Positions 42,274-51,165 of a DNA stretch of 64,000 nucleotides are shown piece after piece. Position 1 is the stretch's first letter. Each line of letters starts with the position of its first letter. The position numbers were made by a program, and so were the translations under genes. The notes beneath the pieces are model-generated. The model did not search any database and was not told the DNA's origin. It saw nothing but the letters and a program-made list of their open reading frames with translations. The stretch is from Rudanella sp031411995 (GTDB lineage Bacteria > Bacteroidota > Bacteroidia > Cytophagales > Spirosomataceae), in contig JANOCD010000093.1 of NCBI GenBank assembly GCA_031411995.1, forward strand, positions 103,044 through 167,043, given 5' to 3'.

Positions 42274-43326
42274 CCTGCCCGTTGTTAACTGCTTGATCAC
42301 CGCTGTTTCTTTGGGGTCGAATACCGAACCGTCGGGGCGGAAAATGTCGTGGAACCAGACTTTGGGTTCTTCTCCACTCGGCATTGGTGCGTCCCAGGCA
42401 TAAATGGTGTTGGTTTTTCCTTTCACCAAGCCCCAATTAATGGCTCCCACTTTGTATTTTTTGAAGACAGGCAGGCAGGTTTCAAACGTGCTGTTGCGCG
42501 TCCGGGCCATGTATTCCGTGCAGATTAGGGGCCGCTCGTATTTCTTCTGGAAATCAATAATCTGGGCTTCTAACTTAGCCGCTTCGGCGTAGTTGTGAAA
42601 CGTAATTACGTCCGACTGACTCAACATCAGTTCGTTAGACATCGAATGGTCATTCCACCAACCCGCCGTGATGGGTTGGCTGGGTCGCACAGCCTGCGCC
42701 CAAACGAAGGTTTTGGTCAGCAAGGGCAGCACCGCATCATTATAGCCCGAGTTGCTTGGCTCGTTGAACAAATCCCAGGTCATCACGCGGTTGTCTTTCC
42801 CAAAAGCAGTTAACACGCCTTTAGTATAGCTTTCCAGACCCGCCCACATCCGCGAGTCGAACAGGCGTTTGGTGCCGGGGCCGCGCACCCAACCGGAGTT
42901 GTGTTTCCCCGTGACAGGGTCCATTTGTTTGCCCAATTTCGGATCGTCGTTCCAGCACGAATCGAACAGCACAAACATGATTTTGATCTTGTGCTTGTCG
43001 GCGATTTGCAGAAACTGCTCGATGCGTTTTTTATAGGCTTCGGCATCCTGTTCCCACACCAAATTGTGCAGAAACACCCGCATCACGTTCATGCCGATGC
43101 TTTCGGCATAGCCGAGTTCGCGGTCTATAGTTGTTGGATCGAAACTCTCGGCCTGCCACATTTCCAACTGGTTGATGGCGGTGCTGGGAATGAAATTGGC
43201 CCCAACCAGAAACGGTTGTGTTTTATACCAGTCATTGGCTTGTTGGGCGGTCCAGCGTTGAGCAACCGACGGCAACGCCAGCAACAGTAGGGCGTACAGG
43301 CAGAAGGATAAGCGAAGATGTTTCAT
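42271..43326 (-). CDS. Exported GH5-like glycoside hydrolase
   Basis: 351 aa with a signal peptide ending PSVAQ. The TIM barrel carries GANFIPSTAINQLEMWQAE, IGMNVMRVFLHNLVWEQD, the acid/base motif DLFNEPSN and the nucleophile motif LICTEYMAR, as in clan GH-A family 5-type enzymes. It is exported to the periplasm or beyond. The glycan is uncertain, probably a beta-linked plant-type polysaccharide. Confidence 0.9.
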   Translation of the reverse strand: MKHLRLSFCLYALLLLALPSVAQRWTAQQANDWYKTQPFLVGANFIPSTAINQLEMWQAESFDPTTIDRELGYAESIGMNVMRVFLHNLVWEQDAEAYKKRIEQFLQIADKHKIKIMFVLFDSCWNDDPKLGKQMDPVTGKHNSGWVRGPGTKRLFDSRMWAGLESYTKGVLTAFGKDNRVMTWDLFNEPSNSGYNDAVLPLLTKTFVWAQAVRPSQPITAGWWNDHSMSNELMLSQSDVITFHNYAEAAKLEAQIIDFQKKYERPLICTEYMARTRNSTFETCLPVFKKYKVGAINWGLVKGKTNTIYAWDAPMPSGEEPKVWFHDIFRPDGSVFDPKETAVIKQLTTGR

Positions 43327-43358
43327 ACAGTAGGTAAGGATAAACCCATTAGTACCTA

Positions 43359-44279
43359 CTAAACCCGTTGGCTAATTTGCTCCGCCAGCAACGCAATTCC
43401 TTCTGAAAAACTGCGTGGACTGTAGCCCAGCACCGTGCGGGCTTTGTCGATAATGAAACCCGTACGGGGTGGTCGGCGGGCGGTTTGCTTGAATGTGGAC
43501 CCGTCGGCTTGATTAATCAGCGACTTGTCAAGTGCAAAGAAATCAGCCGTTTGAATGGCCATTTCGTAAGGAGTTAGCACCTCTTTACCTGAGATATTGA
43601 AGATACCTTCGGCTTTTTGGGTGGCAATCAGAGCGCATCCGGCGGCCAAATCCTCGGCCAGCGTCGGGCTGCGGAACTGGTCGGTGACAACGTTGATTTT
43701 CTTGCCATCTTCCAGCGATTTCTTGACCCACAAAATGATGTTGCTCCGGCTCATGTCGTGCGCAATGCCATACACCAAAACCGTGCGGGCAATTCCCCAT
43801 TTAACCGAAATGTCGGACCGTGAGGCATTCATCACCACTTTCTCGGCGGCATACTTGCTCCAGCCATAGAAACTGATTGGGTTTCCCTCGGCCTGTTCAT
43901 CATAGGGGCCAGCCTCTCCGTCGAAAATAAAGTCGGTGGAGACGTGGCACAAAAACGCCCCCGTTTGGCGGCATCCTTCCACAATGTATTCCACCGCCGT
44001 CACATTCTGCAACCAACAGGCATCTTTGTCTAATTCGCACTTGTCCACATCGGTCATGGCCGCACCGTGAATCACGGCATCGGGCCGCACCTCGGCCATC
44101 ACATCGAGCACCTGCTGGCGGTCGGTAATGTCCATCGAACGGTACGTGTAGCCTTCGGAATAGGGCGAACGGTTTTCGCCCCGTGCCGTGGCCACGAGGT
44201 CGACGCTGGCATCGTTCGCCAACAGATCAACTAATTTCTGGCCTAACAATCCGTTGGCCCCGGTAATAAGAATACGCAT
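43359..44279 (-). CDS. RmlD-like dTDP-4-dehydrorhamnose reductase family protein
   Basis: 306 aa. An extended SDR with Rossmann motif ITGANGLLGQKLV, DITDRQQV, the catalytic pair YGWSKYAAEK (YxxxK) and HVSTDFIFDGEAGPY, close to RmlD. No other rhamnose genes adjoin it, so the substrate may be a different nucleotide sugar. It is followed by the GH5-like gene on the same strand. Confidence 0.88.
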   Translation of the reverse strand: MRILITGANGLLGQKLVDLLANDASVDLVATARGENRSPYSEGYTYRSMDITDRQQVLDVMAEVRPDAVIHGAAMTDVDKCELDKDACWLQNVTAVEYIVEGCRQTGAFLCHVSTDFIFDGEAGPYDEQAEGNPISFYGWSKYAAEKVVMNASRSDISVKWGIARTVLVYGIAHDMSRSNIILWVKKSLEDGKKINVVTDQFRSPTLAEDLAAGCALIATQKAEGIFNISGKEVLTPYEMAIQTADFFALDKSLINQADGSTFKQTARRPPRTGFIIDKARTVLGYSPRSFSEGIALLAEQISQRV

Positions 44280-44293
44280 GATTTGGTGTAGTG

Positions 44294-44370
44294 TAGAGAC
44301 GCAAGATTTTGCGTCTCTAGTGCCGAATAATTTTGCTGACGCAGGTGAGACGCAAAATCTTGCGTCTCTA
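44294..44370. repeat. Two TAGAGACGCAA palindromes in tandem
   Basis: TAGAGACGCAA/TTGCGTCTCTA with a GATT loop (44294-44319), and GAGACGCAA/TTGCGTCTC with an AATC loop (44347-44368). They fill the gap between the reductase and cyclophilin genes. A third, shorter relative is at 42253-42273. They are dispersed REP-like elements. Confidence 0.8.
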
Positions 44371-45063
44371 CAGTTTATACAATTTCGCTAATTTCTTTTT
44401 CTTTATCCACTCACCCGACACGGTCATCCGAATGTCTTTTATGGGTCGATTCCGTTCGGCACAGGGCTGTTTGGCAATGCTGTCCACCACGGCGAGACCA
44501 TCGACAACCTGCCCAAAAACGGTATAGTTTCCGTCTAAGTGAGGGCTGCCGCCAGTGGTTTTATACACCTGCGTTTGTTCGGGGGTGGGCATCCGACCGT
44601 TTAGGCTTTGAATACGACCCAATTGTTGCTGAAACCCGGCATCGTCCCACACACGCCCCTGCACCACATAAAACTGGCAACCACTCGATGCTTTTTCGGG
44701 GTTTCCATCGCGGGCGGCCGCCAAGGCTCCTTTTTTGTGGTACAGCGTCGGTACAAATTCTGCCGGGACTCTGTAATTCATACCACCGCTCCCCAATGGT
44801 TGGCCCACCAGGGCCGTTTTGGAGTCGGGGTCGCCCCCCTGTATCATAAACTGCTGCATAACCCGGTGGAACAGCAAACCGTCGTAAAATTTATCATTGA
44901 CGAGTTTGATAAAATTATCCTTATGCTTCGGTGTCTGATCGCTCAACAGCAGTTTCATAATGCCATAATCGGTCGTTATTGATACCAAGAAGTCCTTTCG
45001 CTTCCTGTTTTGAGCTGAGGAAAGAGCCGGTAAGAGCAGGAACAGGAGGAGGAGTTTTTTCAC
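44368..45063 (-). CDS. Cyclophilin-type peptidyl-prolyl isomerase
   Basis: 231 aa, starting from a GTG that overlaps the stop of the ABC gene. The signal peptide LLLLFLLLPALSSAQ exports it to the periplasm. Cyclophilin motifs: FHRVMQQFMIQGGDPDSK, then FYVVQGRVWDD and HLDGNYTVFGQVVDG. It speeds cis-trans isomerisation at Pro during folding of exported proteins. Confidence 0.93.
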   Translation of the reverse strand: MKKLLLLFLLLPALSSAQNRKRKDFLVSITTDYGIMKLLLSDQTPKHKDNFIKLVNDKFYDGLLFHRVMQQFMIQGGDPDSKTALVGQPLGSGGMNYRVPAEFVPTLYHKKGALAAARDGNPEKASSGCQFYVVQGRVWDDAGFQQQLGRIQSLNGRMPTPEQTQVYKTTGGSPHLDGNYTVFGQVVDGLAVVDSIAKQPCAERNRPIKDIRMTVSGEWIKKKKLAKLYKL

Positions 45064-45686
45064 AGATTTACTCGATTTTGAAATACATCTTTCAGTCGCT
45101 GATCGTGGGTGACGACCACCAAACTGGCCCCGATTTGCTCGGATTGTTGCCGGAGCAGGTCTATCACAAGGTCGGTGTTGGTATCGTCGAGGCTGGAGGT
45201 TGGCTCGTCGGCCAAAATCACACCAGGTTGGTTCATTACCGCACGGGCAATGCTCACCCGCTGTTGCTCACCCTGACTGAGTTGATTTGTTTTTTTGTCT
45301 AAACGATCCGTGAATCCCAATTGATTGGCCAACTCACGCGCCCGGTCTTTTTTTTGTGGCTGACTCGCTAAATAATTCGCCATCAGTAGGTTATCCATTA
45401 CGGATAACGAACTGACAAAATGCGGTTTCTGATAGACAATGCCCACATGTTTGGCCCGAAAAGCAGCCGTTTGAGCCGCACTCAACTGGGTCAGATCGGT
45501 GTTATTCATGACCACCGAACCGCCTTTTGGTTGTAGCAAAAGAGCCAGCAAATGCAGCAGTGTCGTTTTGCCGGTGCCGGAGCGACCCAAAATCAGCAGA
45601 GCCTCACGGTCAGCGCACGAAAGATCAGGAAAGGCGAACTGTTTGTCGGCACCGTAGGCGAACGTCAGCGATTTTGTTGTTAACAT
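45060..45686 (-). CDS. LolD-like ABC transporter ATP-binding protein
   Basis: 208 aa. Walker A GRSGTGKTTLLH, signature LSQGEQQRVSIARA and Walker B VILADEPTSSLDD. The group matches LolD/MacB-type ATPases, which drive lipoprotein or envelope export. The permease is not adjacent. It overlaps the cyclophilin gene by 4 bp. Confidence 0.93.
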   Translation of the reverse strand: MLTTKSLTFAYGADKQFAFPDLSCADREALLILGRSGTGKTTLLHLLALLLQPKGGSVVMNNTDLTQLSAAQTAAFRAKHVGIVYQKPHFVSSLSVMDNLLMANYLASQPQKKDRARELANQLGFTDRLDKKTNQLSQGEQQRVSIARAVMNQPGVILADEPTSSLDDTNTDLVIDLLRQQSEQIGASLVVVTHDQRLKDVFQNRVNL

Positions 45687-45712
45687 ACCTTAACGAGGAA
45701 GGAGCATCCCGG

Positions 45713-45739
45713 CAAAGTTACGAAAATCGTGTAATTTTG
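45713..45739. promoter_or_regulatory. Divergent -7 boxes between the ABC and purN genes
   Basis: TAACTTTG on the minus strand (45720-45713) and TAATTTTG on the plus strand (45732-45739) both match TAnnTTTG. They face outwards to the ABC gene (start 45686) and purN (start 45746). The plus box is only 6 bp from the ATG, so purN mRNA would be nearly leaderless. Confidence 0.5.
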
Positions 45740-45745
45740 GACCCA

Positions 45746-46354
45746 ATGAAACGCATCGCTCTCTTTGCTTCCGGTTCCGGTTCCAATGCCGAAAAAATCG
45801 CTGACTATTTTGCCGGGCCGCGACAAGCCAATTCGGTTAAGGTAACTATCTCACTGGTGCTGACCAATAACCCCAAAGCAGGAGTGATCGACCGCGCCCG
45901 GAGGGGTTTCGGAACGGGGCTGGTTCATGCTCCAGTGCTTGTTTTCGACCGGCCTACTTTTTACCAGAGCAACCAAATTATTGAACTACTTCAGAATCAG
46001 GGTATTGATTTGATTGTGTTGGCGGGTTTCATGTGGCTCATCCCTGCCGAGCTGGTGCGGGCGTTTCCGAACCGGATCGTTAATATTCACCCGGCTTTGT
46101 TACCGAAGTACGGCGGCAAGGGTATGTACGGCCATTTTGTGCATGAAGCCGTGGTGGCGGCTGGCGAACCGGAATCGGGCATTACGATTCATTTTGTAAA
46201 CGAACACTACGACGAAGGAGCGATTATTTATCAAGCGAGTTGCCCGGTTGCGCCTACCGATAAACCAGACGACGTAGCCCGCAAAGTCCAAGTGCTTGAA
46301 CACGAGCATTATCCGAGAGTGATAGGCGAAGTTTTACAAAAAAGCGGACTGTGA
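45746..46354 (+). CDS. purN: Phosphoribosylglycinamide formyltransferase
   Basis: 202 aa from the ATG at 45746; the frame upstream is antisense to the ABC gene. It starts KRIALFASGSGSNAEKIADYF. Catalytic residues sit in RIVNIHPALLPKYGGKGMYG (Asn-x-His) with a distal Asp in HYDEGAIIYQ. It transfers a formyl group from 10-formyltetrahydrofolate to GAR in purine synthesis. Confidence 0.95.
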   Translation: MKRIALFASGSGSNAEKIADYFAGPRQANSVKVTISLVLTNNPKAGVIDRARRGFGTGLVHAPVLVFDRPTFYQSNQIIELLQNQGIDLIVLAGFMWLIPAELVRAFPNRIVNIHPALLPKYGGKGMYGHFVHEAVVAAGEPESGITIHFVNEHYDEGAIIYQASCPVAPTDKPDDVARKVQVLEHEHYPRVIGEVLQKSGL

Positions 46355-46402
46355 GGACACCGGGCCACGCTTGGCAGACCAGGGATATAAAAACACCAAA
46401 TC

Positions 46403-46786
46403 ATGAAACAGAGTCTCATTTTCTTGTTAACGATCAGTCTCTTAACCGGCTGCTTCCGGCCTGCTATCCCCATCTCGACGGGACCAAAATATCCGATTGA
46501 TATTTTCTATGAGAATCAGAGTCCGGGTCGTCTGTATGATCTGGTACAGGAAATGGAGAGCCGGAAAGAGTTGCCACTTGACAAAAGTCAAAATGCTGAC
46601 GGGCGCATGTTAAGCCGGGGTAACACCATGCAAGACAAGGAGTTACTACTGGCAAGACTCTCACTGGAAGCTCAAAAAGCCGGTGCCGACGCGCTGGTAA
46701 ACGTGCGCTACACCTACTACACCACCAAAACGGTGAATGGTTATCTGCTTTCAGGACAGGCCGTAAAATATCGCGCTGAGAATTAG
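46403..46786 (+). CDS. Small lipoprotein, hypothetical
   Basis: 127 aa. A lipoprotein signal ends LLTISLLTGC. The mature part has a mixed alpha/beta pattern ending ADALVNVRYTYYTTKTVNGYLLSGQAVKYR, reminiscent of YbjQ/DUF4156-type small envelope domains, but that is not certain. No operon partner is clear. Confidence 0.75.
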   Translation: MKQSLIFLLTISLLTGCFRPAIPISTGPKYPIDIFYENQSPGRLYDLVQEMESRKELPLDKSQNADGRMLSRGNTMQDKELLLARLSLEAQKAGADALVNVRYTYYTTKTVNGYLLSGQAVKYRAEN

Positions 46787-46822
46787 TTTTGGGTTTGCCT
46801 AATCCTTTCCTCAACTTAAGCC

Positions 46823-47386
46823 ATGCCCCGAATAAACCCTTTACTCAACACCGAGGCCTCCCCCGACCTCCAGGAAGCCTGGGCCAAACACCTTGCCGAT
46901 TACCCCGGCTCGCGCATCACCAACATGAAAGCCACGTTGAGCCATTCAAAGTTGGCTTTTGAGATTTATATGCAGTGGTATCCGCTCTATCATGAGGTAA
47001 TTCGGATCGTGGGCGAGCGGTCGGCCTATTTGTTTGCCCATGCCATTTCGGAAGCCAGCAACTGCCCGCTTTGCACCACGTTTTTCCGCAAAATTATTAT
47101 CCAGAACGGCGAACGCCCTGAAGACCTCAACCTGACTACAGAGGAGCAACAACTGCTTGATTTCGGGGCTGAAATTGCGCTCAACCGGGGGGAGCCGTCG
47201 GAATGCCGCATCACCGCCGTTGCGGTGTCGGATTCAATTTATGAACCGATCCGTGAACTATTCACTGATAGTGAGATAGTTATACTGATTGCTTTTGCAG
47301 GGCAGATGATTGCTACGAATCTGTTTAATAATGTGCTTGGCGTAACCATCGACGAGTATCTATACCCCTATTTACCTTTAACCTGA
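46823..47386 (+). CDS. Carboxymuconolactone decarboxylase/AhpD-like protein
   Basis: 187 aa, mostly helical. The AhpD-type CxxC is present in EASNCPLCTTFFRK (about residue 80), but the family's following His is not seen at the usual place. These proteins act in peroxide defence or ring decarboxylation. It is 10 bp before the SDR gene, with which it is probably co-expressed. Confidence 0.8.
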   Translation: MPRINPLLNTEASPDLQEAWAKHLADYPGSRITNMKATLSHSKLAFEIYMQWYPLYHEVIRIVGERSAYLFAHAISEASNCPLCTTFFRKIIIQNGERPEDLNLTTEEQQLLDFGAEIALNRGEPSECRITAVAVSDSIYEPIRELFTDSEIVILIAFAGQMIATNLFNNVLGVTIDEYLYPYLPLT

Positions 47387-47396
47387 CCCAAAACCA

Positions 47397-48200
47397 ATGG
47401 CTGAATTTGCCGAATCGGTAGCGTTTATCACCGGAGCCGCCCACGGACAGGGTCGGGCAGTTGCCCTTGCCTTAGCCAAAGAAGGGGCAAACATTGTGGC
47501 CTTCGATGTCGCTAAAAACCTGAGTTATCCAGCCTACACCTTCGGCTCGTCGGGCGAACTGGATTCCCTGAAAGAAGAGATTGAAGCCCTCGGAACCCAT
47601 TGTTTGGCCGTTGCCGGCGACGTGCGGAATGATGCCGACATTAGCCGGGCCGTTGAGCAGACTATGAACGATTTTGGCCGCATCGACCTGCTGTTCAACA
47701 ATGCCGGAATTTGCGCCTACGGACTGGCCCACGAACTACAGGAAGATGAATGGGATGCCATGCTCGACATTAATCTGAAAGGGGCGTGGTTGGTGGCCCG
47801 GCGCGTGATTCCGGTCATGATCGCGCAAAAATCGGGGGTAATTATCAACAATTCGAGCATTGCCGGGCTGCGGGGAATGGGTCGGCTAAGTCATTATGCA
47901 GCCTCAAAATGGGGGTTGGTTGGCCTGACCAAATCGTGGGCCATTGAACTGGCACCCCACAACATTCGGGTTAATTCTATCCACCCAACAGGGGTGAACA
48001 CGCCCATGAACGACGGTTTAGCCGCGCTGGAAGGCACAACTACTCAAGCCATTGCCGAGCGTTCGGCGGGGAATTTGCTGCCGGTTCCGTGGGTGGAACC
48101 CGACGATGTAGCCGGGATGGTTTTGTACCTCGCGTCCGACAAAGCCCGTTATATTACCGGCTCTCAATTTGTGCTGGATGCGGGTCTGCTAACCCGATAG
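47397..48200 (+). CDS. Short-chain dehydrogenase/reductase
   Basis: 267 aa. Classical SDR with ITGAAHGQGRAVALALA (TGxxxGxG), LLFNNAGICAYG (NNAG) and the active site NSSIAGL...YAASKWGLVG (S, YxxxK). An insertion after the second strand (NLSYPAYTFGSSGELDSLKEE) resembles SDRs of the mycofactocin-coupled type. No mycofactocin genes are present here. Confidence 0.9.
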   Translation: MAEFAESVAFITGAAHGQGRAVALALAKEGANIVAFDVAKNLSYPAYTFGSSGELDSLKEEIEALGTHCLAVAGDVRNDADISRAVEQTMNDFGRIDLLFNNAGICAYGLAHELQEDEWDAMLDINLKGAWLVARRVIPVMIAQKSGVIINNSSIAGLRGMGRLSHYAASKWGLVGLTKSWAIELAPHNIRVNSIHPTGVNTPMNDGLAALEGTTTQAIAERSAGNLLPVPWVEPDDVAGMVLYLASDKARYITGSQFVLDAGLLTR

Positions 48201-48201
48201 A

Positions 48202-48423
48202 TCATTTAACTTCCTCAAAATCAACATACTCGCCCCCTTTGTTCGCGCTGGGGCGGGGGGGTGTATGGTCCACACGGGTTTCGCCCTCGCGCCGACGGAC
48301 GGGTTCCTGACGGCGTTGATCCTTCACCAATTGCCGACCAACAAGCAGGTAAAATACAAACCGCCGAACGGGTGGTACGAAGGCAATCAGCAGAATAATA
48401 ATGAAGAGAATCTTGAATAACAT
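48202..48423 (-). CDS. DUF4834-like small membrane protein
   Basis: 73 aa. One N-terminal helix (LFKILFIIILLIAFVPPVRRFVFYLLV) precedes a charged tail ending GGEYVDFEEVK. Size, layout and the acidic end match a small conserved Bacteroidota protein (DUF4834-like). It abuts the convergent SDR gene. Confidence 0.75.
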   Translation of the reverse strand: MLFKILFIIILLIAFVPPVRRFVFYLLVGRQLVKDQRRQEPVRRREGETRVDHTPPRPSANKGGEYVDFEEVK

Positions 48424-48476
48424 GAGTGTCGCGTTTTTCAGATATGTAACGTCGGAAAAAGGCGTTTAGTTTAGCA

Positions 48477-49274
48477 ATGACAGGACAAGAGCTATTCGGG
48501 TATGCCTCGGCCATTTTGGTTGGGTTGGTGATTGGCCTGGCAGGGGGTGGCGGCTCCATTCTGACCGTACCAATTTTTGTGTATGTATTTGGCGTTTCGC
48601 CCCTGCTGGCCACCACCTACTCCCTGTTTGTGGTTGGCACAACGTCGCTTGTCGGGTCATTGAATCACCTCTGGCAACGCCGGGTCGATTTGCGGACAAC
48701 GGTAGCTTTTGCGCTGCCTTCGTTTGTATCGGTCTATCTGTCGCGCCGGTTTTTGGTGCCTGCTCTACCCGATCCGTTGGTTCGGTTTGGCGATCTGGCG
48801 TTGGCTAAAAACGATGCCATCCTGTTCTTTTTTGCCTTTGTGATGATTATGGCCGCCCGCGCCATGATCCGCAACCAACGGCCTGAGCAGGGGGAAGCCG
48901 CAGACGGTCGCCCACGCTACAAATCGCTGGCTCTGGATGGGCTTGCAGTTGGCTTGCTTACCGGTACCATTGGCGCAGGGGGCGGTTTTCTGATTGTGCC
49001 GATGCTGGTGTTGCTGGCGGGTTTGCCCATTCATCGGGCGGTGGCCACCTCGGTGCTCATTATTGCCGTGAACTCCTTTGTGGGCCTGCTCGGCGACCTC
49101 CAGCACACCACCCTCGACTGGAATTTTCTGTTGCCCTTTACCGGTTTATCCATTGGAGGTATTTTTCTGGGGCTGTATCTGGCGCAGTTTGTGGCACCGG
49201 ATCAACTCAAAAAAGGCTTTGGCTGGTTTGTGCTGGCCGTAGCGAGTTTCATCGTTTTGAAAGAATTATTATGA
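48477..49274 (+). CDS. TSUP (TauE/SafE) family transporter
   Basis: 265 aa with about seven or eight membrane helices and the family's repeated glycine motif (GLAGGGGSILTVPIF near the start, GTIGAGGGFLIVPML in the middle). It probably moves sulfite, thiosulfate or other sulfur anions. Its stop overlaps the next start by 4 bp (ATGA), tying it to a persulfide dioxygenase. Confidence 0.92.
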   Translation: MTGQELFGYASAILVGLVIGLAGGGGSILTVPIFVYVFGVSPLLATTYSLFVVGTTSLVGSLNHLWQRRVDLRTTVAFALPSFVSVYLSRRFLVPALPDPLVRFGDLALAKNDAILFFFAFVMIMAARAMIRNQRPEQGEAADGRPRYKSLALDGLAVGLLTGTIGAGGGFLIVPMLVLLAGLPIHRAVATSVLIIAVNSFVGLLGDLQHTTLDWNFLLPFTGLSIGGIFLGLYLAQFVAPDQLKKGFGWFVLAVASFIVLKELL

Positions 49275-50719
49275 TCGTCGAACAATTATATACGGGCTGT
49301 CTGGCCCAGGGAGCGTATTACATCGAGAGCGAAGGCGAGATCGCTATCATCGACCCACTTCGTGAAACGGCTCCTTACATCCGCAAAGCGCAACTGGCCG
49401 GAGCAACTATCAAATACGTTTTCGAGACGCATTTCCACGCCGATTTTGTGTCGGGACATATCGACCTGGCCCGAAAAACGGGGGCAAAAATTGTGTATGG
49501 CCCAAATGCCAACACAACTTACGAAGCCTATCATGCCACTGATGGCGAAGAATTTATTCTTGGTAAAGTTCGGATTAAAGCTCTGCACACACCCGGCCAC
49601 ACCCTCGAATCGACCACGTATTTGCTGATTGATGAGAACGGAAAAGATCACGCCATTTTCACGGGAGATACCCTCTTCATTGGCGACGTTGGCCGCCCCG
49701 ATCTGGCTATTAAAGGAAATCTGACCGAACACGATCTGGCCGGGATGCTCTACAACAGTTTGAACACCAAGATTATGCCCCTCGCCGACGATGTGATTGT
49801 GTATCCGGCACATGGTGCCGGGTCGGCTTGTGGAAAGAATATGAGCAAAGAAACCACCGACACACTCGGCAATCAGAAGCGATTCAACTACGCACTACAA
49901 GCCAAATCGAAGGAGCAGTTTGTGGAGCAGGTTTTGGAAGGACTAACCACGGCACCTGGCTATTTTGCTGAAAACGCCCGGCTCAACAAAGAAGGCTATG
50001 AACCCATTGACCGGGTGATGAAACGGGGCGACGCACCCCTTTCGCCCGATGCGTTCGAAGCGGCCGTTAACGAAACCGGCGCCTTGTTGCTCGATGTTCG
50101 GGAGGCCGATGATTTTGCGGCAGGCTTCATTCCAAACTCCATTAACATTGGCTTGAACGGCTCATTTGCACCTTGGGTTGGTGCGCTGATTCCCGATCTG
50201 AAACAGCCCATTGCACTGGTAACGCCCATCGGAAAAGAAACCGAAACCGTATTGCGACTTGCCCGCGTAGGCTATGACAACTGTATTGGTTATTTGAACG
50301 GAGGTTTTTCCACCTGGCAAACGGCTGGTAAAGAAGTGGATACTGTAGAAACGATTTCGGCACCGGAGTTTGTCAGGCGGCACGCACAAGCCCCCAATTC
50401 GATGGTTATCGATGTTCGTAAAGAGACCGAATTTGAGCCGGAACACATTATTGGGGCCGAGAATATGCCTTTAGACACGCTTAACGACCACATGGCGGCC
50501 ATTCCGCGAACCGCGCCAGTTTACGTACACTGCGCAGGGGGCTACCGTTCAATGGTGGCCAACTCAATCCTGAAAGCGCGTGGTTTCGACAATGTAGTGA
50601 ACGTGGAAGGGGGCATTGCGGCCATAAAACAAGCTGCCCCGAAATTGCTTATTTCACCGGATTCTCGTCTAACCCCAACCTCGGCAGGGCTGGGTTTAGC
50701 ACGCGGGGGACAACCTTGA
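49271..50719 (+). CDS. Persulfide dioxygenase-like MBL protein with two rhodanese domains
   Basis: 482 aa. The metallo-beta-lactamase domain carries the metal motif THFHADFVSGH and later HTPGHT and GDTLFIGDVGRPD, as in ETHE1/Blh-type enzymes, which oxidise glutathione persulfide to sulfite. Two rhodanese domains follow. The first (LLLDVREADDF...VTPIGKETE) lacks the catalytic Cys; the second keeps it (VYVHCAGGYRS). It is coupled to the TSUP gene, so persulfide oxidation and export of the sulfur anion form one unit. Confidence 0.93.
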   Translation: MIVEQLYTGCLAQGAYYIESEGEIAIIDPLRETAPYIRKAQLAGATIKYVFETHFHADFVSGHIDLARKTGAKIVYGPNANTTYEAYHATDGEEFILGKVRIKALHTPGHTLESTTYLLIDENGKDHAIFTGDTLFIGDVGRPDLAIKGNLTEHDLAGMLYNSLNTKIMPLADDVIVYPAHGAGSACGKNMSKETTDTLGNQKRFNYALQAKSKEQFVEQVLEGLTTAPGYFAENARLNKEGYEPIDRVMKRGDAPLSPDAFEAAVNETGALLLDVREADDFAAGFIPNSINIGLNGSFAPWVGALIPDLKQPIALVTPIGKETETVLRLARVGYDNCIGYLNGGFSTWQTAGKEVDTVETISAPEFVRRHAQAPNSMVIDVRKETEFEPEHIIGAENMPLDTLNDHMAAIPRTAPVYVHCAGGYRSMVANSILKARGFDNVVNVEGGIAAIKQAAPKLLISPDSRLTPTSAGLGLARGGQP

Positions 50720-50933
50720 TTCGAAAGACCTTTGTGCCGGCTACATCGAAGTCGCACGAATAAAAATCGCGCTGTTTCACGCCCCGATACACCGCCGTAT
50801 AGTTAACTTTTAAAGGCCAGTTGTTCACCAGCAACTCCGCCGTTATAGCTTCAACGGCTTTCTTCAGGTTAGAAAAGAAAATGGTGGCTGGTTCCCGATG
50901 CCGCAGCGTGTTGAGCGAACCGATGTGTTGCAT
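50649..50933 (-). CDS. Hypothetical 94-aa protein
   Basis: The ATG at 50933 (MQHIGSLNTLRHREP) was preferred over a GTG 12 codons upstream. The protein has mixed helix and strand content and a likely beta-sheet end (YSCDFDVAGTKVFRIKVVPRVL). Its last 24 codons overlap the end of the convergent persulfide dioxygenase gene (71 bp). No family was recognised; it may be real or a chance frame. Confidence 0.45.
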   Translation of the reverse strand: MQHIGSLNTLRHREPATIFFSNLKKAVEAITAELLVNNWPLKVNYTAVYRGVKQRDFYSCDFDVAGTKVFRIKVVPRVLNPALPRLGLDENPVK

Positions 50934-51093
50934 TGTAATCTCGTAGATGACTTTTGTGGAAGAACGCACCTGTTTTTAGGTTATAGAGAGGAATTTTAGG
51001 CTTTTACAACTATACTGGCAAATTATCACACTATTTTTCAACCACAAAACTTTTCCTACACCACGGTCGTTTATCTATCAACTGCCACAAATT

Positions 51094-51125
51094 AAAAGGC
51101 CCGAACATTGCTGTTCGGGCCTTTT
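51094..51125. terminator. Bidirectional terminator after pdhB
   Basis: AAAAGGCCCGAACA and TGTTCGGGCCTTTT form a perfect 14-bp stem with a 4-nt loop and A/T runs on both sides. It follows the E1 beta gene on the minus strand by about 40 bp. Confidence 0.9.
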
Positions 51126-51165
51126 TGCGTGTATAGTGGATTTGTAATTCGCCATACACACGCTA

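Noticed and set aside
45527..45745. Upstream extension of purN
   Set aside because: It is antisense to the ABC gene; PurN family proteins begin at the KRIALFASGSGSN segment.
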